Assembly: GCF_900700375.1 (NCBI RefSeq)
Contig: NC_041726.1
Location: 15,933,239 to 15,997,238 of the forward strand
Direction of reading: 5' to 3'
From: Denticeps clupeoides
Taxonomy: Eukaryota; Chordata; Actinopteri; Clupeiformes; Denticipitidae
DNA: 64,000 bases
The position numbers and the translations under genes are program-made. The notes beneath the pieces are model-generated. The model was not told where the DNA came from. It made no database searches and saw only the letters and a list, made by a program, of their open reading frames with translations. Positions 26,801 to 37,735 of the stretch are shown piece by piece. The first letter of the stretch is position 1; the number at the start of each line of letters is the position of its first letter.

Positions 26801-29447
26801 TTATAAATTAATTCACATTTTCATGAATTAAATAAGAATTTGATCCCTTTTGCAGAGGTTTCTTGTAGTTGGAAACAAGGTTTGCACATATTTCAGTGCG
26901 GATTTTGTCCCACTCCTCTTTACAGATCCTCTACAAGCCATATTCAATGCCCTGGCAGGGGGAAGGAGGTTCCCCATCCATCCTCCCTCTGACCCAGTGC
27001 AGTTGTCCTGTCGCCGTGAAAAGCATAACGACTGCAGGATTTCAGTCCTTCAAGGCGTAGTGTGTTACCAACTGTTTTCTTGGTGACTACGGTCCTAGCT
27101 GCCTTGAAATCATAGACATTTATTTTATGGTTCTTCAATTTGTGAATAATGTCAGCAACTGTCACCTTCCCAAATGGGGTGTTACATACTCTTCCCTCTT
27201 CACTAGGCTATTCCTGATTCAGTAATAGAGATTATGTCAATTTAATGACAACTCCCAGTCTCAGAACTGTTTCTGTTTCTGATTGGCTTATTGGTTGAGA
27301 GTGAAAGCTGTGATTTGAGCGCATCTCAGACCTAGTGTCAGGTCACTTGGAGAACCTGAACCTCTATGCTGGAGATCTGGTGTTTTCTTTAGTGAGGTCA
27401 GCGAGATGAGATGAGAATCAGTGTGTGACTACAACCTCCACTCCTGTAGATGGTGTTGTAGAATTACTGCTTGGCTTTTCAAACAGAGTGGAATTTCGAA
27501 ACATGACAGACCGATCAAAGCATTTTGTATATCAGCACTGTTTTTACATTTTCAGTGAACTGTAGAATATCGCACAGTATGTACAGTATCACAATTTATT
27601 GTGATATAATTGTATCGTGTCCCATGATGCATATCATATTGTGAGATCCTTGCCAATGCACAGCCCTGGCGTGTTTGTGTGTGTATATTCTCTCAATATG
27701 GTTTGACACAATATGGGACCATTATAAATGTAAGATTAGAAAACATTTGCAGAATACTGCAATACTGCAAAAAAATCCTGCATCATTTCCTGAACTGTGA
27801 AACTGTGCAAAAACTGCAGAGAAGTTTTTTAGTCACTCTGCTGAGTGACTAAACATGGGTTTCTGCCAACAAACTAATAAAAATATTTTTTTAACAATAG
27901 TTCTTTTAGACCATAATCGGAACACATGGAATTCTTTTTTTTTTTTTTTTTACTTAAAAAAAAAACACGAGACATTCTGATTTCTTCAACTTTCTATGTT
28001 GGAAATTAAGTTTCTGTGTTGTAAGAAAGTAAAAGTTTACACTGCACAGTCTGTAATCAACTTTTTTTTCATATTTGGGCCTTACACACACTAAAAATCA
28101 CTTTAAAGCACTCATGCTTCAACTTCATGCTGAAACAAGCCCAAAACACTTGAAGTTCAAAATTGTCTTCAGGGATACTGTTACATACGTTGTTCTTAAG
28201 TATTTCACAGTGTTAGATATGTAACATGTTGATGGGAAAGTGTTGACACAGCTAGTCAGACTGCCCTTTCACCATGGTTTTTACTAAAAGCAACAATGGT
28301 ATTAAGGTTCTTAGATGTGTGAAAAACCTCTTTTGCTTTATAAATTACTCCTACACTAACCCTTCTTTTAAAATAATGACCCCATCCCCCAACATACACA
28401 CTTTGTTTTACTATACCAGTTAAACAGGGATGGAAAATATATAACAAGACAAGCTGTAATATATAACATTAGATATTAGTGGGGCAGTGAAGGCCTAGCG
28501 AATAAGGAAGTGGCCCCGTAATCAGAAGGTTGCCGGTTCAAATCCGAGCTGCACAATGACAATCACTTCACTTTCACTTTCATTAAAAAGAAACTTCCCT
28601 TAGTCTAGGCCAGTAAAAATAAAAGTAAAAGACAAACAGAATACTGGAATATTCTTAGAGTGGATGAGTAAAGCAACAACAAATATTGCTGTTCAAATAA
28701 TCATCATGCACTTTTATACTAAACAAGCCCTTCATTTACAATAGATTCTTTAATTGTGCAAAATACCTGCATCCACAACTCCAACATGTCACGCTTGTCT
28801 CCTTCCGTTTCTCGCTTCCTTCGTTCTGCACTGTGCTGCTGGGAATGGCCATGCAGTTCCACATGCTCATGCCCATGGCCGTGTTGGTGATGGTCCTCGT
28901 GCGAGTGGCCATGGTGGTCGTGTTGGTGATGGTCCTCGTGCGAGTGGCCATGGTGGTCGTGTTGGTGATGGTCCTCGTGCGAGTGGCCATGGTGGTCGTG
29001 TTGGTGATGGTCCTCGTGCGAGTGGCCATGGTGGTCGTGTTGGTGATGGTCCTCGTGCGAGTGGCCATGGTGGTCGTGTTCGTGATGGTCCTCGTGCGAG
29101 TGGCCATGGTGGCCATGCGAGTGGCCGTGTGGGTCATGGTCCTCGTGCGAGTGGCCATGGTGGCCATGTGGATCATGGTCCTCGTGCGAGTGGCCATGGT
29201 GGCCATGTTGGTCAAGCACATCCTCCTCTGGCAAGTTGGCCTCTGCTGTCCACTTGCTTGCCCCATGATGCATCTTCACCACAGGTTGCCCATGAGAGTG
29301 ACCATGGCAGCCTCCTTCTCCATGATGGTGCCCGTGATGGTGATGGCCATGGCCATGCATGTGTGCCTGAGAAAGCTGGGCAGAGTGGAACCCCACCACC
29401 ACCAGTGCCAGCAGTGTTAGTGCCATAGTGCATTGCAGAGCAGCCAT
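23837..29447 (-). CDS. slc39a7: zinc transporter ZIP7 (SLC39A7/KE4)
   Basis: ZIP7 releases zinc from the ER/Golgi lumen to the cytosol. The seven coding exons, in order, are 28767-29447, 26508-26676, 25989-26066, 25633-25761, 25262-25336, 24989-25185 and 23837-24091. Phases join cleanly to give about 527 residues. Exon 1 encodes a signal peptide ([20 protein letters not shown]) and a very long His-rich luminal domain. It ends at DMLELWMQ, which joins [20 protein letters not shown]. The transport core is present: the HNFTDG segment and the LIV-1-type HEVPHE metal motif in exon 6, then [19 protein letters not shown] in exon 7. A K/D/E-rich loop (exon 5) lies in the cytoplasmic region. The stop at 23837 follows LIAEYE, close to the human C-terminus. 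Its neighbours mir-219 and ring1 fit MHC-block synteny. Confidence 0.96.
25345..25560 (-). mobile_element. SINE B, near full length, abutting slc39a7 exon 5
   Basis: The minus-strand head is GGGGCAGTAATGACCTAGTG at the right. The tail, reading GACAATGACAATCACTCTCA, ends about 9 nt from the exon at 25336. The element lies in the intron before exon 5, and its tail is the only pyrimidine-bearing sequence next to that acceptor. Confidence 0.8.
26790..27200 (-). mobile_element. Tc1-like transposon fragment
   Basis: The plus strand reads as the complement of a Tc1 transposase region ('tttcttgtagttggaaacaagg', 'tttgtcccactcctctttacagatcct'). This is a pattern common in fish Tc1 copies. It is decayed, lies in slc39a7 intron 1, and has no terminal repeats. 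Confidence 0.55.
28481..28581 (+). mobile_element. SINE B, internally deleted
   Basis: The head GGGGCAGTGAAGGCCTAGCG runs to 'ggttgccggttcaaatccgagct' and then directly to the tail 'caatgacaatcacttcactttcactttc'. About 100 bases of the middle are missing. It lies in slc39a7 intron 1. Confidence 0.85.
28870..29210 (-). repeat. 39-bp coding repeat, His-rich luminal domain of ZIP7
   Basis: On the minus strand a 39-nt unit encodes [13 protein letters not shown]. Five nearly identical copies (about 28895-29100) are followed by related 27- to 33-nt variants with [12 protein letters not shown]. The length is a multiple of three, so the array expands without frame loss. The His-rich domain is expected of ZIP7; the tandem DNA-level repetition is local. 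Confidence 0.9.
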
Positions 29448-29982
29448 CTTGTCTGATCAAAGCAAGAATAATAATTAAAAAACATGATTAACTCCTGCTC
29501 TTCCAAAAGTCACAAAACATTTTAAACCAAGAACATTTCACTCTAACAAAACAAACCATTAATTTAACCAGATCTCCTACGACGAAATTAGTTAAGGTTT
29601 TCACAGGCTGATTGCTTAGTACTTAGGTTGCATGGTGACAACTTTATTTCTAATCATAATCTGAAAAGAGTTCATTGAGAAAAACACGAAAAAACTTCCA
29701 TTCATTTTGCACCAGGCAAACAGTTGCTTATGAACCGGTGGAAGTGGAAACAAAAGTATACTTTGAGCATTGAAAATGTGACCTGATCGCCCTGCGCACA
29801 TTTCCGGTGGCAGTGGCATCTTCTTAGCTGCCCTTCAGGCTTTATACCAACTAAAACGCTAATTACAAGGGTAACCATGCTAGCGTGTTAGCATGCTCTG
29901 CACAACTGCTGACTGAAATGCTGCCACAGCGTGCAATACAGAGCGCGTCATTTTAGACCAACGCGAGTGCTTTTCTACTCAC

Positions 29983-30180
29983 CAGGATGACAGCCTGGAC
30001 TGTGGGGGGTCAGTATGTGTGGAAAACAGACAGTATCCGGGTTTCCTAGGCTTATACTGTACTGCTAAGAGGATGTTACACTTTCAGACGTGGCACACCG
30101 TCAATTCATCGTAGTCTCGCGAGATCTCTGCAGCCACTGAAAAATCGCTTCTCGGGACTGTGACATCTCGTGAGATGGCG
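29983..30180 (-). promoter_or_regulatory. slc39a7: slc39a7 non-coding exon 1 and promoter
   Basis: A donor (ATCCTG|GTGAGT) at 29983 on minus pairs with the acceptor TTTGATCAG just upstream of the ATG exon (exon begins about 29454). Upstream lies the palindrome TCTCGCGAGA (30115-30124) and a near copy, TCTCGTGAGA (about 30168-30177). TCTCGCGAGA is an established vertebrate core-promoter element. The transcription start was not pinpointed. Confidence 0.7.
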
Positions 30181-31075
30181 TATAGCGTCTGTGCGGATCC
30201 CCCGTAGTTTATACAATTAGAAAAGAGCATTTAAAAGTATTAATTATTCTGGGAAATGATTTAAGACGTTTGTCTGTCCGTTGTCAGCTGTCTTAAGCTT
30301 GTTTAGTTGGTAATGAAGGAAAAGAAAAGAAAACTTAACTAAAAATATACACATAAAATATAAAGACTAGAGAAATATAAAACAGTGGCCAGACATATTT
30401 GTATGGTTCAATTTGTCCACAGCAGCTGGTCACTAAGGTTCGTCTCAAAGGCCACTTTCCTTCAAGTTCACAACTCTCCAGCCTTCTGTCTCTCTGTCTC
30501 GTGGGGGCATTCGATTGACCTCTGAACCAAAGACGGGAATGGGCCTCCTTTGTGATAATGCAAATCAAGAAGCCCAATTGAATACCACTCGATTCGATTA
30601 CCTACATCTGCATATCGGGCATCTGCCCCCCAAAATCTGCCGGCACCCACCCCCCCACCACACCCTTCTTGTGTTGACTCTGTGACCTTGGGGCGGCCCT
30701 GGCCCCTTCCCTTCTACCCCTGCTGACCTCACAAGACCCTCTGACAATCATGCACCCCGCCCTGGAGATGGCCTAGCCTGAGTTCAAGGTCTGTGGCCCT
30801 AAGAGTCTGTCCCTGGATGATTTTAATTTAATGCATCACTCTTTTGGGGTTCTTTTTTCTTTGTGCAGGCGCGATAGTGGTCTGAACTCCAAGCTTATTC
30901 AATGCTAAGTCAACTGTTATATTTGCTTTTTTCTTTCCCTTCTTGATTGTGCTTGGCTAGTCCTTTAGTTTAGGCACAAATAATAGCAAAACATGTCAGG
31001 TTAAAGATGAAAGCTCCAGGATTTAGTGTTTTCTCAATAAATACATGTGTAGGCTGTTTAGGATAAATTCCAACG

Positions 31076-31577
31076 TACAGTACAGGCCAAAGGTTGAACA
31101 CACCTTCTCATTCAATGTGTTTTCTTTATTTTCATGACCCTTTACGTTGGTAGATTCTCACTGAAGGCATCAAAACTATGAATGAACACATGTGGAGTTA
31201 TGTACTTAACAAAAAGTTGAAACCTGGACTCCACAGTCACCAGACCTGAACCCAATCGAGATGGTTTGGGGTGAGCTGGACCAACAAGTGCTAAACACCT
31301 CTGGGAACCCCTTCAAGACTGTTGGAAAACAATTTCAGGTGACGACCTCTTGAAGCTCATGCCAAGAGTGTGCAAAGCAGTAATCAGAGCAAATGGTGGC
31401 TATTTAAAAAAAAAACTAGAATATAAAACATGTTTTCAGTTATTTAACCTTTTTCTGTTAAGTACATAACTCCACATGTGTTCATGCCTTCAGTGAGAAT
31501 CTACCAATGTAAATGGTCATGAAAATAAAGAAAATACATTGAATGAGAAGGTGTGTCCAAACTTGGCCTGTATTGTA
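31076..31577 (+). mobile_element. Tc1-like element with long ITRs, internally deleted
   Basis: The left end (ACAGTACAGGCCAAAGGTTG) and right end ('tgtgtccaaacttggcctgta') are long imperfect inverted repeats. Between them survive the transposase 3' end (SPDLNPIEMVWGELD, about 31236-31280) and 'caagagtgtgcaaagcagtaatcagagc'. Miniature relatives occur at 56601, 58322 and 62992. Confidence 0.8.
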
Positions 31578-31856
31578 TATGTGCAATGAACTCCTCCTGT
31601 TAGGTGTCACCACAGCAGATTCTTGTCAGCACAATTCATCTGGCAAAAGTTTTCGCAAAATGCCCTTCCTGATGCAACCCCTCCCAAAATGCCCTTCCTG
31701 TTGCAACCCCTCCTGCACCAAGAAATGGACACCTGTGAATGCATTACCTGTGAGTCTGACTTGAGTTGGGACTCCCCAGTCATGAACAGGAGAAAAAATG
31801 ATGACCTACAAAAACCAGCAGTCAATTTTTGGGCAAAGACCAAATAGAATAAGAGA

Positions 31857-31942
31857 AAGTGAAGTGACTGGCATTGTGAAACACTGTAGCACAGCACACA
31901 GTGCAGGCAACGAAATGTGTCCTCTGCTTTTAACCCATAATT
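31857..31942 (-). mobile_element. SINE B 3' fragment
   Basis: The plus strand reads as the complement of the tail and mid-element: AGTGAAGTGACTGGCATTG, then 'caacgaaatgtgtcctctgcttttaaccc'. Confidence 0.75.
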
Positions 31943-32249
31943 TAACTCTCTACACATGAAAAACAGAGATCTCTGATCCTGCTGCGCCAGGATCAACCCA
32001 GATGTTTTAGTGCACCATATGGAGGAGGAGAAGAACTGGCAGAATGCGAAGGCTGGAAACACGGGGGTCCAGTGTTTGCCCCCAACTCCAGTGTTTGCCC
32101 CCAACTGCACTGCCACCTCCTGTGACCTCCATTGGGCGAGAGGGTGTTGTGCTCTTAGAAGGGGCTATGTGATGCCTGGATGCAACTGGGCTGGCCAAGT
32201 GGCAACTATTTCACATGACTGCTGGTTCCTAATCAGGGGCGGTGCTAAC

Positions 32250-32346
32250 TTGCCACAATAAGGTTGCCGGTTCGAATCCCAAACCAGCAAGGTGCCACTG
32301 AGCAAATTTTGTTGCGTCAATGTGTGCTGTGTTTCACAATGACAAC
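32250..32346 (+). mobile_element. SINE B fragment
   Basis: Contains 'aaggttgccggttcgaatccc', 'caaggtgccactgagcaaa' and 'tgtgctgtgtttcacaatgacaa' in family order. The head is lost and the middle shortened. Confidence 0.75.
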
Positions 32347-32689
32347 ACCAACAGAGTGCTGCTCTACACAAAAATTACACTCACAAGACTCTGGGTTCCT
32401 ACTGGTACCGAGAATTACACAAGCTTTCTGCTACAGAGCTGCCCTGCTCTGGAACAGCCTTGGTGCTAATGTTCGGAACTCAGATGCAGCGTCATTATTT
32501 AAGCATTAAATAAGAGTTAATACTCACATATGATATGACACTTATCTCACCAAGGCTGTCCTATGTAGACATCACAGGTTTTTTTGCACTCAGCATGTAC
32601 ACCATGTGCCACTCAAGTGTAATCTGTCTCTCTCTGAGCTACTCTTCATCCTGGTTCCTGGCAATAAGCTGCTGATGAGAAGTACCTGC

Positions 32690-32961
32690 ACTCAAATGAA
32701 CCAGAGGGCCACCACAGCCACCAACACCATAGCTTCAGGGATCTTCAAGTGGCTCAGTACCATTAAATGGACCATGACACTGGACCAAAACCAAATTCGA
32801 ATTTGTCTCCATCCAGTTATTGCCAAATACCCTTCTCCCTTCCATATTGGCCATCTGAAGCAGGATCTTCTCAAGAGATGGTGGTATAAAAAGCTCAAAC
32901 ATTGTCTTGACGTCTTGAGAATGCAACACAGCATTCCTAGTAGGTGGCAATTTAATGACAT
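32690..32961 (-). mobile_element. piggyBac-type transposase relic
   Basis: A minus-strand frame reads FELFIPPSLEKILLQMANME followed by GRRVFGNNWMETN. This is like the start of the DDE_Tnp_1_7 transposase domain of PGBD4-like fish genes (FELFF---IE-IL--TN-EG-RV-G--W-EMD). The frame collapses soon after, and no terminal TTAA/TIR structure was found. A decayed plain DNA transposon. Confidence 0.55.
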
Positions 32962-33898
32962 CCTCTGATGGTGCTTTGCAGAGACAGGAGAATCAGTTCA
33001 TGAGAGTATACGTTTATTACATTTCATGGACAATATAGGATGCTACGCCAGCCCTGCGTAAATGGAGTATGACTTTGACAGTGCCATGCTTCAAGGTAGC
33101 TCATTCACAGAAAGAAAATAAGAACAGTACAGGTCAATCCGCAATCTGTAAGTGTTGAAACAGGGGACTGGCTGAGCAACTTGACATAACTTGAAATCCC
33201 CCATTCTCAAATGAAGCTCGTCCATCTTGATGCAATGTGAGCATTTCCATTCGATTGAAAAGCATTTCCACATGCACTTTGCAATGAGAACAAGAATTGT
33301 GGCCATAAACAGCTGTGTAGCCACTTGTCTAATCATAAAAAAAACTTCAACTTACCAGGACTGGACTCTGGAAGAAGGTCTGATGATTCTAGATTTAGAC
33401 TGTCAGAGTTATGGACCCATCAGGTGAAGAAGGGAAATAACAAAGAACTCTTGAGTGCAATAATGTTTCCGATCAAGGAAGTACACAGAAGAAAGTGTTC
33501 AGAAACAATGCCATGGTGAATTTCAGTATCTTACATCAATATATTGATTCAAGATTCATTTATTTGTCATACTTACATACATACATATTAGTGAAATGCA
33601 TCCTGAACCTCTCTGTTTTGGCTGTCCATAGTTAAAGAATGTAGTTATAGAAATAAATCAAACAGAGCAAGGGGCAAAATAAATTTGAATGAAAGATTCA
33701 AGGTTAATTTAAGTCTAAAGATCTCAATCCACACAAGTATCTGTGGAAGTCTGAGCCATAACTTACACGTGGAAAAAGACAATCCCACTGTTGCATCCAT
33801 TTTTTGCACATGATGCACAACAAGACAACCAACAGAAAACAAGAGGAGCCATTCTAGTGTTCTGGTTTTGGTCCTAGAAATGTCACCATGCATAATAA

Positions 33899-34104
33899 GT
33901 GAAGTAATTGTCATTTTGATATACAGCACTGCACACGGTGCACACAACGAAATGTGTCCTCTGCTTTTAACCATCACCCTTGGTGAGCAGTGGGCAGCCA
34001 TGACAGGCGCCCGGGGAGCAGTGTGTGGGGACGGTGCTTTGCTCAGTGGCTCCTTGGCGGATCAGGATTCGAACCGGCAGCATTCTGATTACAGGGACAC
34101 TTAA
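33899..34104 (-). mobile_element. SINE B, nearly full
   Basis: The complement of the family runs from the tail (AGTGAAGTAATTGTCATTTT) through 'gaaatgtgtcctctgcttttaacc', 'cgcccggggagcagtgtgtggggacggtgc' and the B-box-like 'gattcgaaccggcagc'. The far 5' head is diverged. Confidence 0.85.
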
Positions 34105-34139
34105 GGTCATCACTGTCAACACATTAAGGTCAACACATC

Positions 34140-34240
34140 ACTAAGTGTTTCACACATTTGTGTGTCATCCTTTCACAGGGGCCAAGCTAATCTTCTCTGT
34201 ATCGATCCAAATTTAGTATATGTGCAGCCGTAGCAAGCAC
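34140..34240 (-). pseudogene. U6 snRNA pseudogene
   Basis: On minus it begins GTGCTTGCTACGGCTGCACA and keeps ATACAGAGAAGATTAGC, including the ACAGAGA box. The AGC box downstream is altered (TTAGCTTGGCCCC instead of TTAGCATGGCCCC). The 3' end has drifted and lacks a T-run terminator. About ten differences from vertebrate U6 are visible, so this is a retro- or dispersed pseudogene and not a working gene. Confidence 0.85.
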
Positions 34241-35436
34241 CTAGAGGCAATGGCAAAAAGAGGTCCTTTTATCTTCACATAACGCATACAAATATATTTG
34301 AATGACATAATGCCCAAATAGCTTTATCTTGTGCAGGGCCAATTTTTACTTTTGCCACATATGGATGTCTTAGTGGATTAATAAAATGTATAAAAATGTA
34401 AAAAAAAATGGAAATTGAGTAAATTCAGTGGAATAATATCTTGAATGGATTGTATTGAAACAGGTAAAAAAGTTTCAGATTGAGTTGTCACGTTCTTTTA
34501 CACTCATCCCTCCTTCCGAGAGCGCCTCTGTAGTTACAACATGATGTTCAAAGCCTTTGTGCTGTGCGGTCTTGCTCTGAACACAGTTTCTGCTGATCCA
34601 CAAAAGGTGTCAAACGGAGCGTTGGACTTAAGACTACCATGTTACCCCACGGCTGCACTTAATCCTATTACTGCCACCCAATTCTTATGGATGGCCCCTC
34701 CATTGCCGTCTTTTCCTCAGAACCCATGTTGATCAGCTTTAAAAATTGAACATGAAACACACAATTTTATTCAACAATCAATGCAATTTATCATTTCAGC
34801 GAACACACCTTTTTAAACACCTACCTTTTTAAAGGCCAATTTTAAACTTGTCATTAAATGTCAGCAGCATAGTTCGTACAGCAATATTTAATGATCAGTT
34901 TTGATATATGAGTCCTCACAGGTCTTTCCTGGGTCGGTCGTGAGAAATTTGGATTCAAAGGACATAAGAATAAACTATTTCCAATGGCCCAATTGTCTTT
35001 GACCCGGATCATTTATGTGTCCAAAAAACAGGGGTGCACACACACATGCTCACACACACAAATTTTAAACATCTCTCAATGGGCTCATTTGCGTAGACAT
35101 TGACTAGAGTCAATTGCCTGTCAAATGCTATGCGCGATTAGGCACCAGTGGCTAAAATAAGGGCTTTCTCATAGAGAGTGATCTGCAGGCCCTTCACTGT
35201 GACCTCCCCACACACACACACTCACACACACTCCTTTCATCCCGCCGCATAGTTCAATGCTAATGTCCAGTTTGGTGTCCGGCTGGTCAAAACTGTGAAA
35301 ATTTAAAAAATAAATCCCTCCCATTTTTCTCACCCTCATCTCCTCTTCTGCTGTCCAGCTGGCTGTGACCTCTGACCCTTTAACCCTCACTCCTGACCCC
35401 TGGACTTGTTCCCACGCCACACCCTTTTGTGTGGAC

Positions 35437-35476
35437 ATTGCCATGGCAACAGTGTGGCCACCGCTACCACGGTAAC
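35437..35476. promoter_or_regulatory. two RFX-type X-box motifs
   Basis: ATTGCCATGGCAAC (35437-35450) and GCTACCACGGTAAC (35463-35476) both fit the two-half-site X-box pattern GTNRCC-NN-RGYAAC with one mismatch or so, spaced 26 bp apart. RFX factors bind such sites. A function here is inferred only. Confidence 0.4.
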
Positions 35477-37186
35477 AGATGGACAGGGCCTTGGATATAA
35501 CTTCATTCAACTGAGCTGCGGACAATCTGCCCCCTGCCACCCCCACTGCCACACACACACACACAATCTCATATACACTGCACCCCAATCCATTCCACTG
35601 CACAATCCATTCCACTGCAGTGTCTCAAATCTTGGGTTGTGATAAATTCATTACTAGCGCTAGCTAAGATTTACCCTGGCCGCTGTCATATACATGGAAA
35701 TCAGATGCTCTTATTGTGCCGGACCCTGTGCACCTGCTGATACATGTGTAGCCACATGGGTGAATTTCACATTGTTTCAGATGCCCCTATGAGCAAGTAA
35801 AATTAATACATACAATAATTGCATGAATATGGAATCAGGAAGTATTTAGTGCTACTTTAAATATAGTTTTTCACAATTGTATTTGATGAACTGTATTTGT
35901 ATGTTTCTTTGTGCACATGGCCATGTGTCTGTCTTCATGGTCTGTTCTGGCCCATAGGCGTCTGGAAAAAAAATACTTATCTTAATTTAAAGGCTCCCAG
36001 TCCTCATTAAACTCCACATTTTCAGGTAAATATCTGCAAAATCATGAAGAACCCCCGGAGATGTTGATATAGATGTAACCAGAAAGTCAGATGTTGCATA
36101 TGTAACATACTAAAATACAATATAATGATGATATATATCAGAATCAGAATATCTTTATTGTTATCGTAACAAGTACAAGAAAATTAGGTGCACATGTCAG
36201 AGTTTAATGTATTTCTATTTTTAGAAATAAGAAAAACTTTAAGGGTAGACAAACAATATATATATATATACACTTGGAAAGATTTGTAATAAGATTTAAA
36301 AAATGAGTGTATTCCTCATCTGCACTTGCCTACCCACAGGCATCCGCTTGCAGCCGCCCAAAACTGACCGTGGAGGCGAAATCGCACAAACGCAGGCACC
36401 TATTCAATTTCAGATTTTCAGTTCCTCCGGTTAGCATCTGCATCACTATCTTCCCCCCCACCCTTCTCTGCCTCTCGCCCAGCTCATTGTGCCAAAGGAG
36501 ATTTTCTCCATTGAGGCCCAGTCTCTTAGGTAACCCCACTGCTGCATGAAATGAGGGGGGTGAGGGGGAGCAAGAGAGAGTGAGAGATGGTGGTTGGGTG
36601 GTTGTGTGGACTGGATGGAGGGAAAGGGAAGGAAATTGGGGGGACAGGGGGAGGAACGAACAGAAGGGTTCAAGACGGGCATAGAGGGGGTCGCAGGAAC
36701 AGTTGAGGCGAGGCTGGAGAAGGGAGAAGTAGAGCGAGGGAGCCCGATGCAAGTTACAAAAGAGCAGAACGAAGAGGAAACATGGACGGACAGGAACTGA
36801 AGAAGAACCGCAAGTTCTCCACAGCAGAAGGATTTTCATACAAAAGATTTTTCTTCATTCGTTGGTTACATTTTTATTCTTATTCACCATTGAGGCCTAG
36901 GTTCGCCTTCGTAAAAATCTGAGGAGCTATAGATCTTCGTAAGGTTGATTTTATTTCTTTTGGGAAAGTTTTGGAGGACGGCTATCCACTATCTTTTGTT
37001 GAATGTGAAGTTTTATTGATTTAAACCAGATTAGACATCAGATTGAGAATATTTTGCAGGTTTTTGTAGAGGTCTTTTTCAGGTTTCTTCTCCATTAGTA
37101 GCACAGTAGAAAAAGACGGTAGCATCAAGACATCTGTGTGCGCCGGGGAACCCGGTGACCTTGTGGTGGCCTCGCATCTCCTACAC

Positions 37187-37204
37187 TGGCCTTAGGGGGC
37201 AGTG
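37187..37204 (+). promoter_or_regulatory. CTCF-like site
   Basis: TGGCCTTAGGGGGCAGTG closely follows the CTCF core (TGGCCACCAGGGGGCGCTA). It lies about 450 bp upstream of mir-219. A single motif match, so modest confidence. Confidence 0.35.
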
Positions 37205-37386
37205 GGAAGAGTGGCGTGATGCACCTGACCTGCACACTGCTGCGATGCCTTTTTCTGCTTTTCTAGCCGTTGTTCCGAACTTGCAGATTCCATGTTCATT
37301 TGTACTTTGAACAGGTTAGTGAACACTGGTGATGTTATGCGGTTTTCATTTCAATTTTATATGTTAAGCTTTAAGCTTTGTAAAGA

Positions 37387-37387
<1 letters not shown>

Positions 37388-37428
<41 letters not shown>
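37388..37428. repeat. (GT)n microsatellite
   Basis: About 20 uninterrupted TG dinucleotides, roughly 230 bp upstream of the mir-219 hairpin. Confidence 0.95.
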
Positions 37429-37429
<1 letters not shown>

Positions 37430-37639
37430 TGTGCTGGCATGTAAAACCATTATCTGAAACTCTCTCCTTTGATCAGAGCACCCTTTGTGTTGGTCACACT
37501 GTGGCTGCCCTGTGTGACCTGTGCTCCAATGGTCATTGTGCTCTTGTAACCAGGAGGGTCAAGCGGTTATTGAGCCTAAGCCACAATGCAGGCTTCTGCT
37601 CCCCACTTCTCTCCATCTGTTCGGCCCGCCATGCCTTCA

Positions 37640-37735
37640 CTGGCCGTCCGGAGCTGATTGTCCAAACGCAATTCTTGTGTGTGCCAGAGTGTAAGCAGGA
37701 GTTGTGGATGGACATCATGCCCCTGACCGCCTTCG
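37640..37735 (+). ncRNA. mir219: microRNA mir-219 precursor hairpin
   Basis: The 21-nt miR-219-5p is present exactly at 37655-37675 (begins TGATTGTCCAAACGC, ends AATTCT). About 22 nt further lies a complementary 3' arm, AGGAGTTGTGGATGGACATC (from 37697). Its reverse complement aligns along the whole 5p arm with a few mismatches, so the stretch folds as a typical pre-miRNA. miR-219 drives oligodendrocyte differentiation and myelination by silencing progenitor factors. In mammals one mir-219 gene lies beside RING1 in the extended MHC class II block, which is the same position as here. The primary transcript is undefined. Confidence 0.95.

Noticed and set aside
28754-29428. Long open frames on plus opposite slc39a7 exon 1
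   Set aside because: Antisense shadows of the His-rich repeat.
31595-31735. Dispersed-repeat-like sequence ('aaaatgcccttcctgatgcaacccctccc', partly doubled)
   Set aside because: Looks like a common fish repeat, but no boundaries or family could be supported.
34541-34732. Short frame with a signal-peptide-like start (MMFKAFVLCGLALNTVSA)
   Set aside because: Downstream sequence is not protein-like, and no continuing exon or family was found. Kept only as a weak possibility.
35169-35615. 148-codon minus-strand frame
   Set aside because: Low-complexity ends derived from CA repeats, no domain. The interesting part is the X-box-like DNA and not the translation.
36307-36839. Open frames and a possible promoter in a G/A-rich tract
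   Set aside because: No conserved protein and no clear first exon. It could be a 5' region of a non-coding transcript but nothing supports that.
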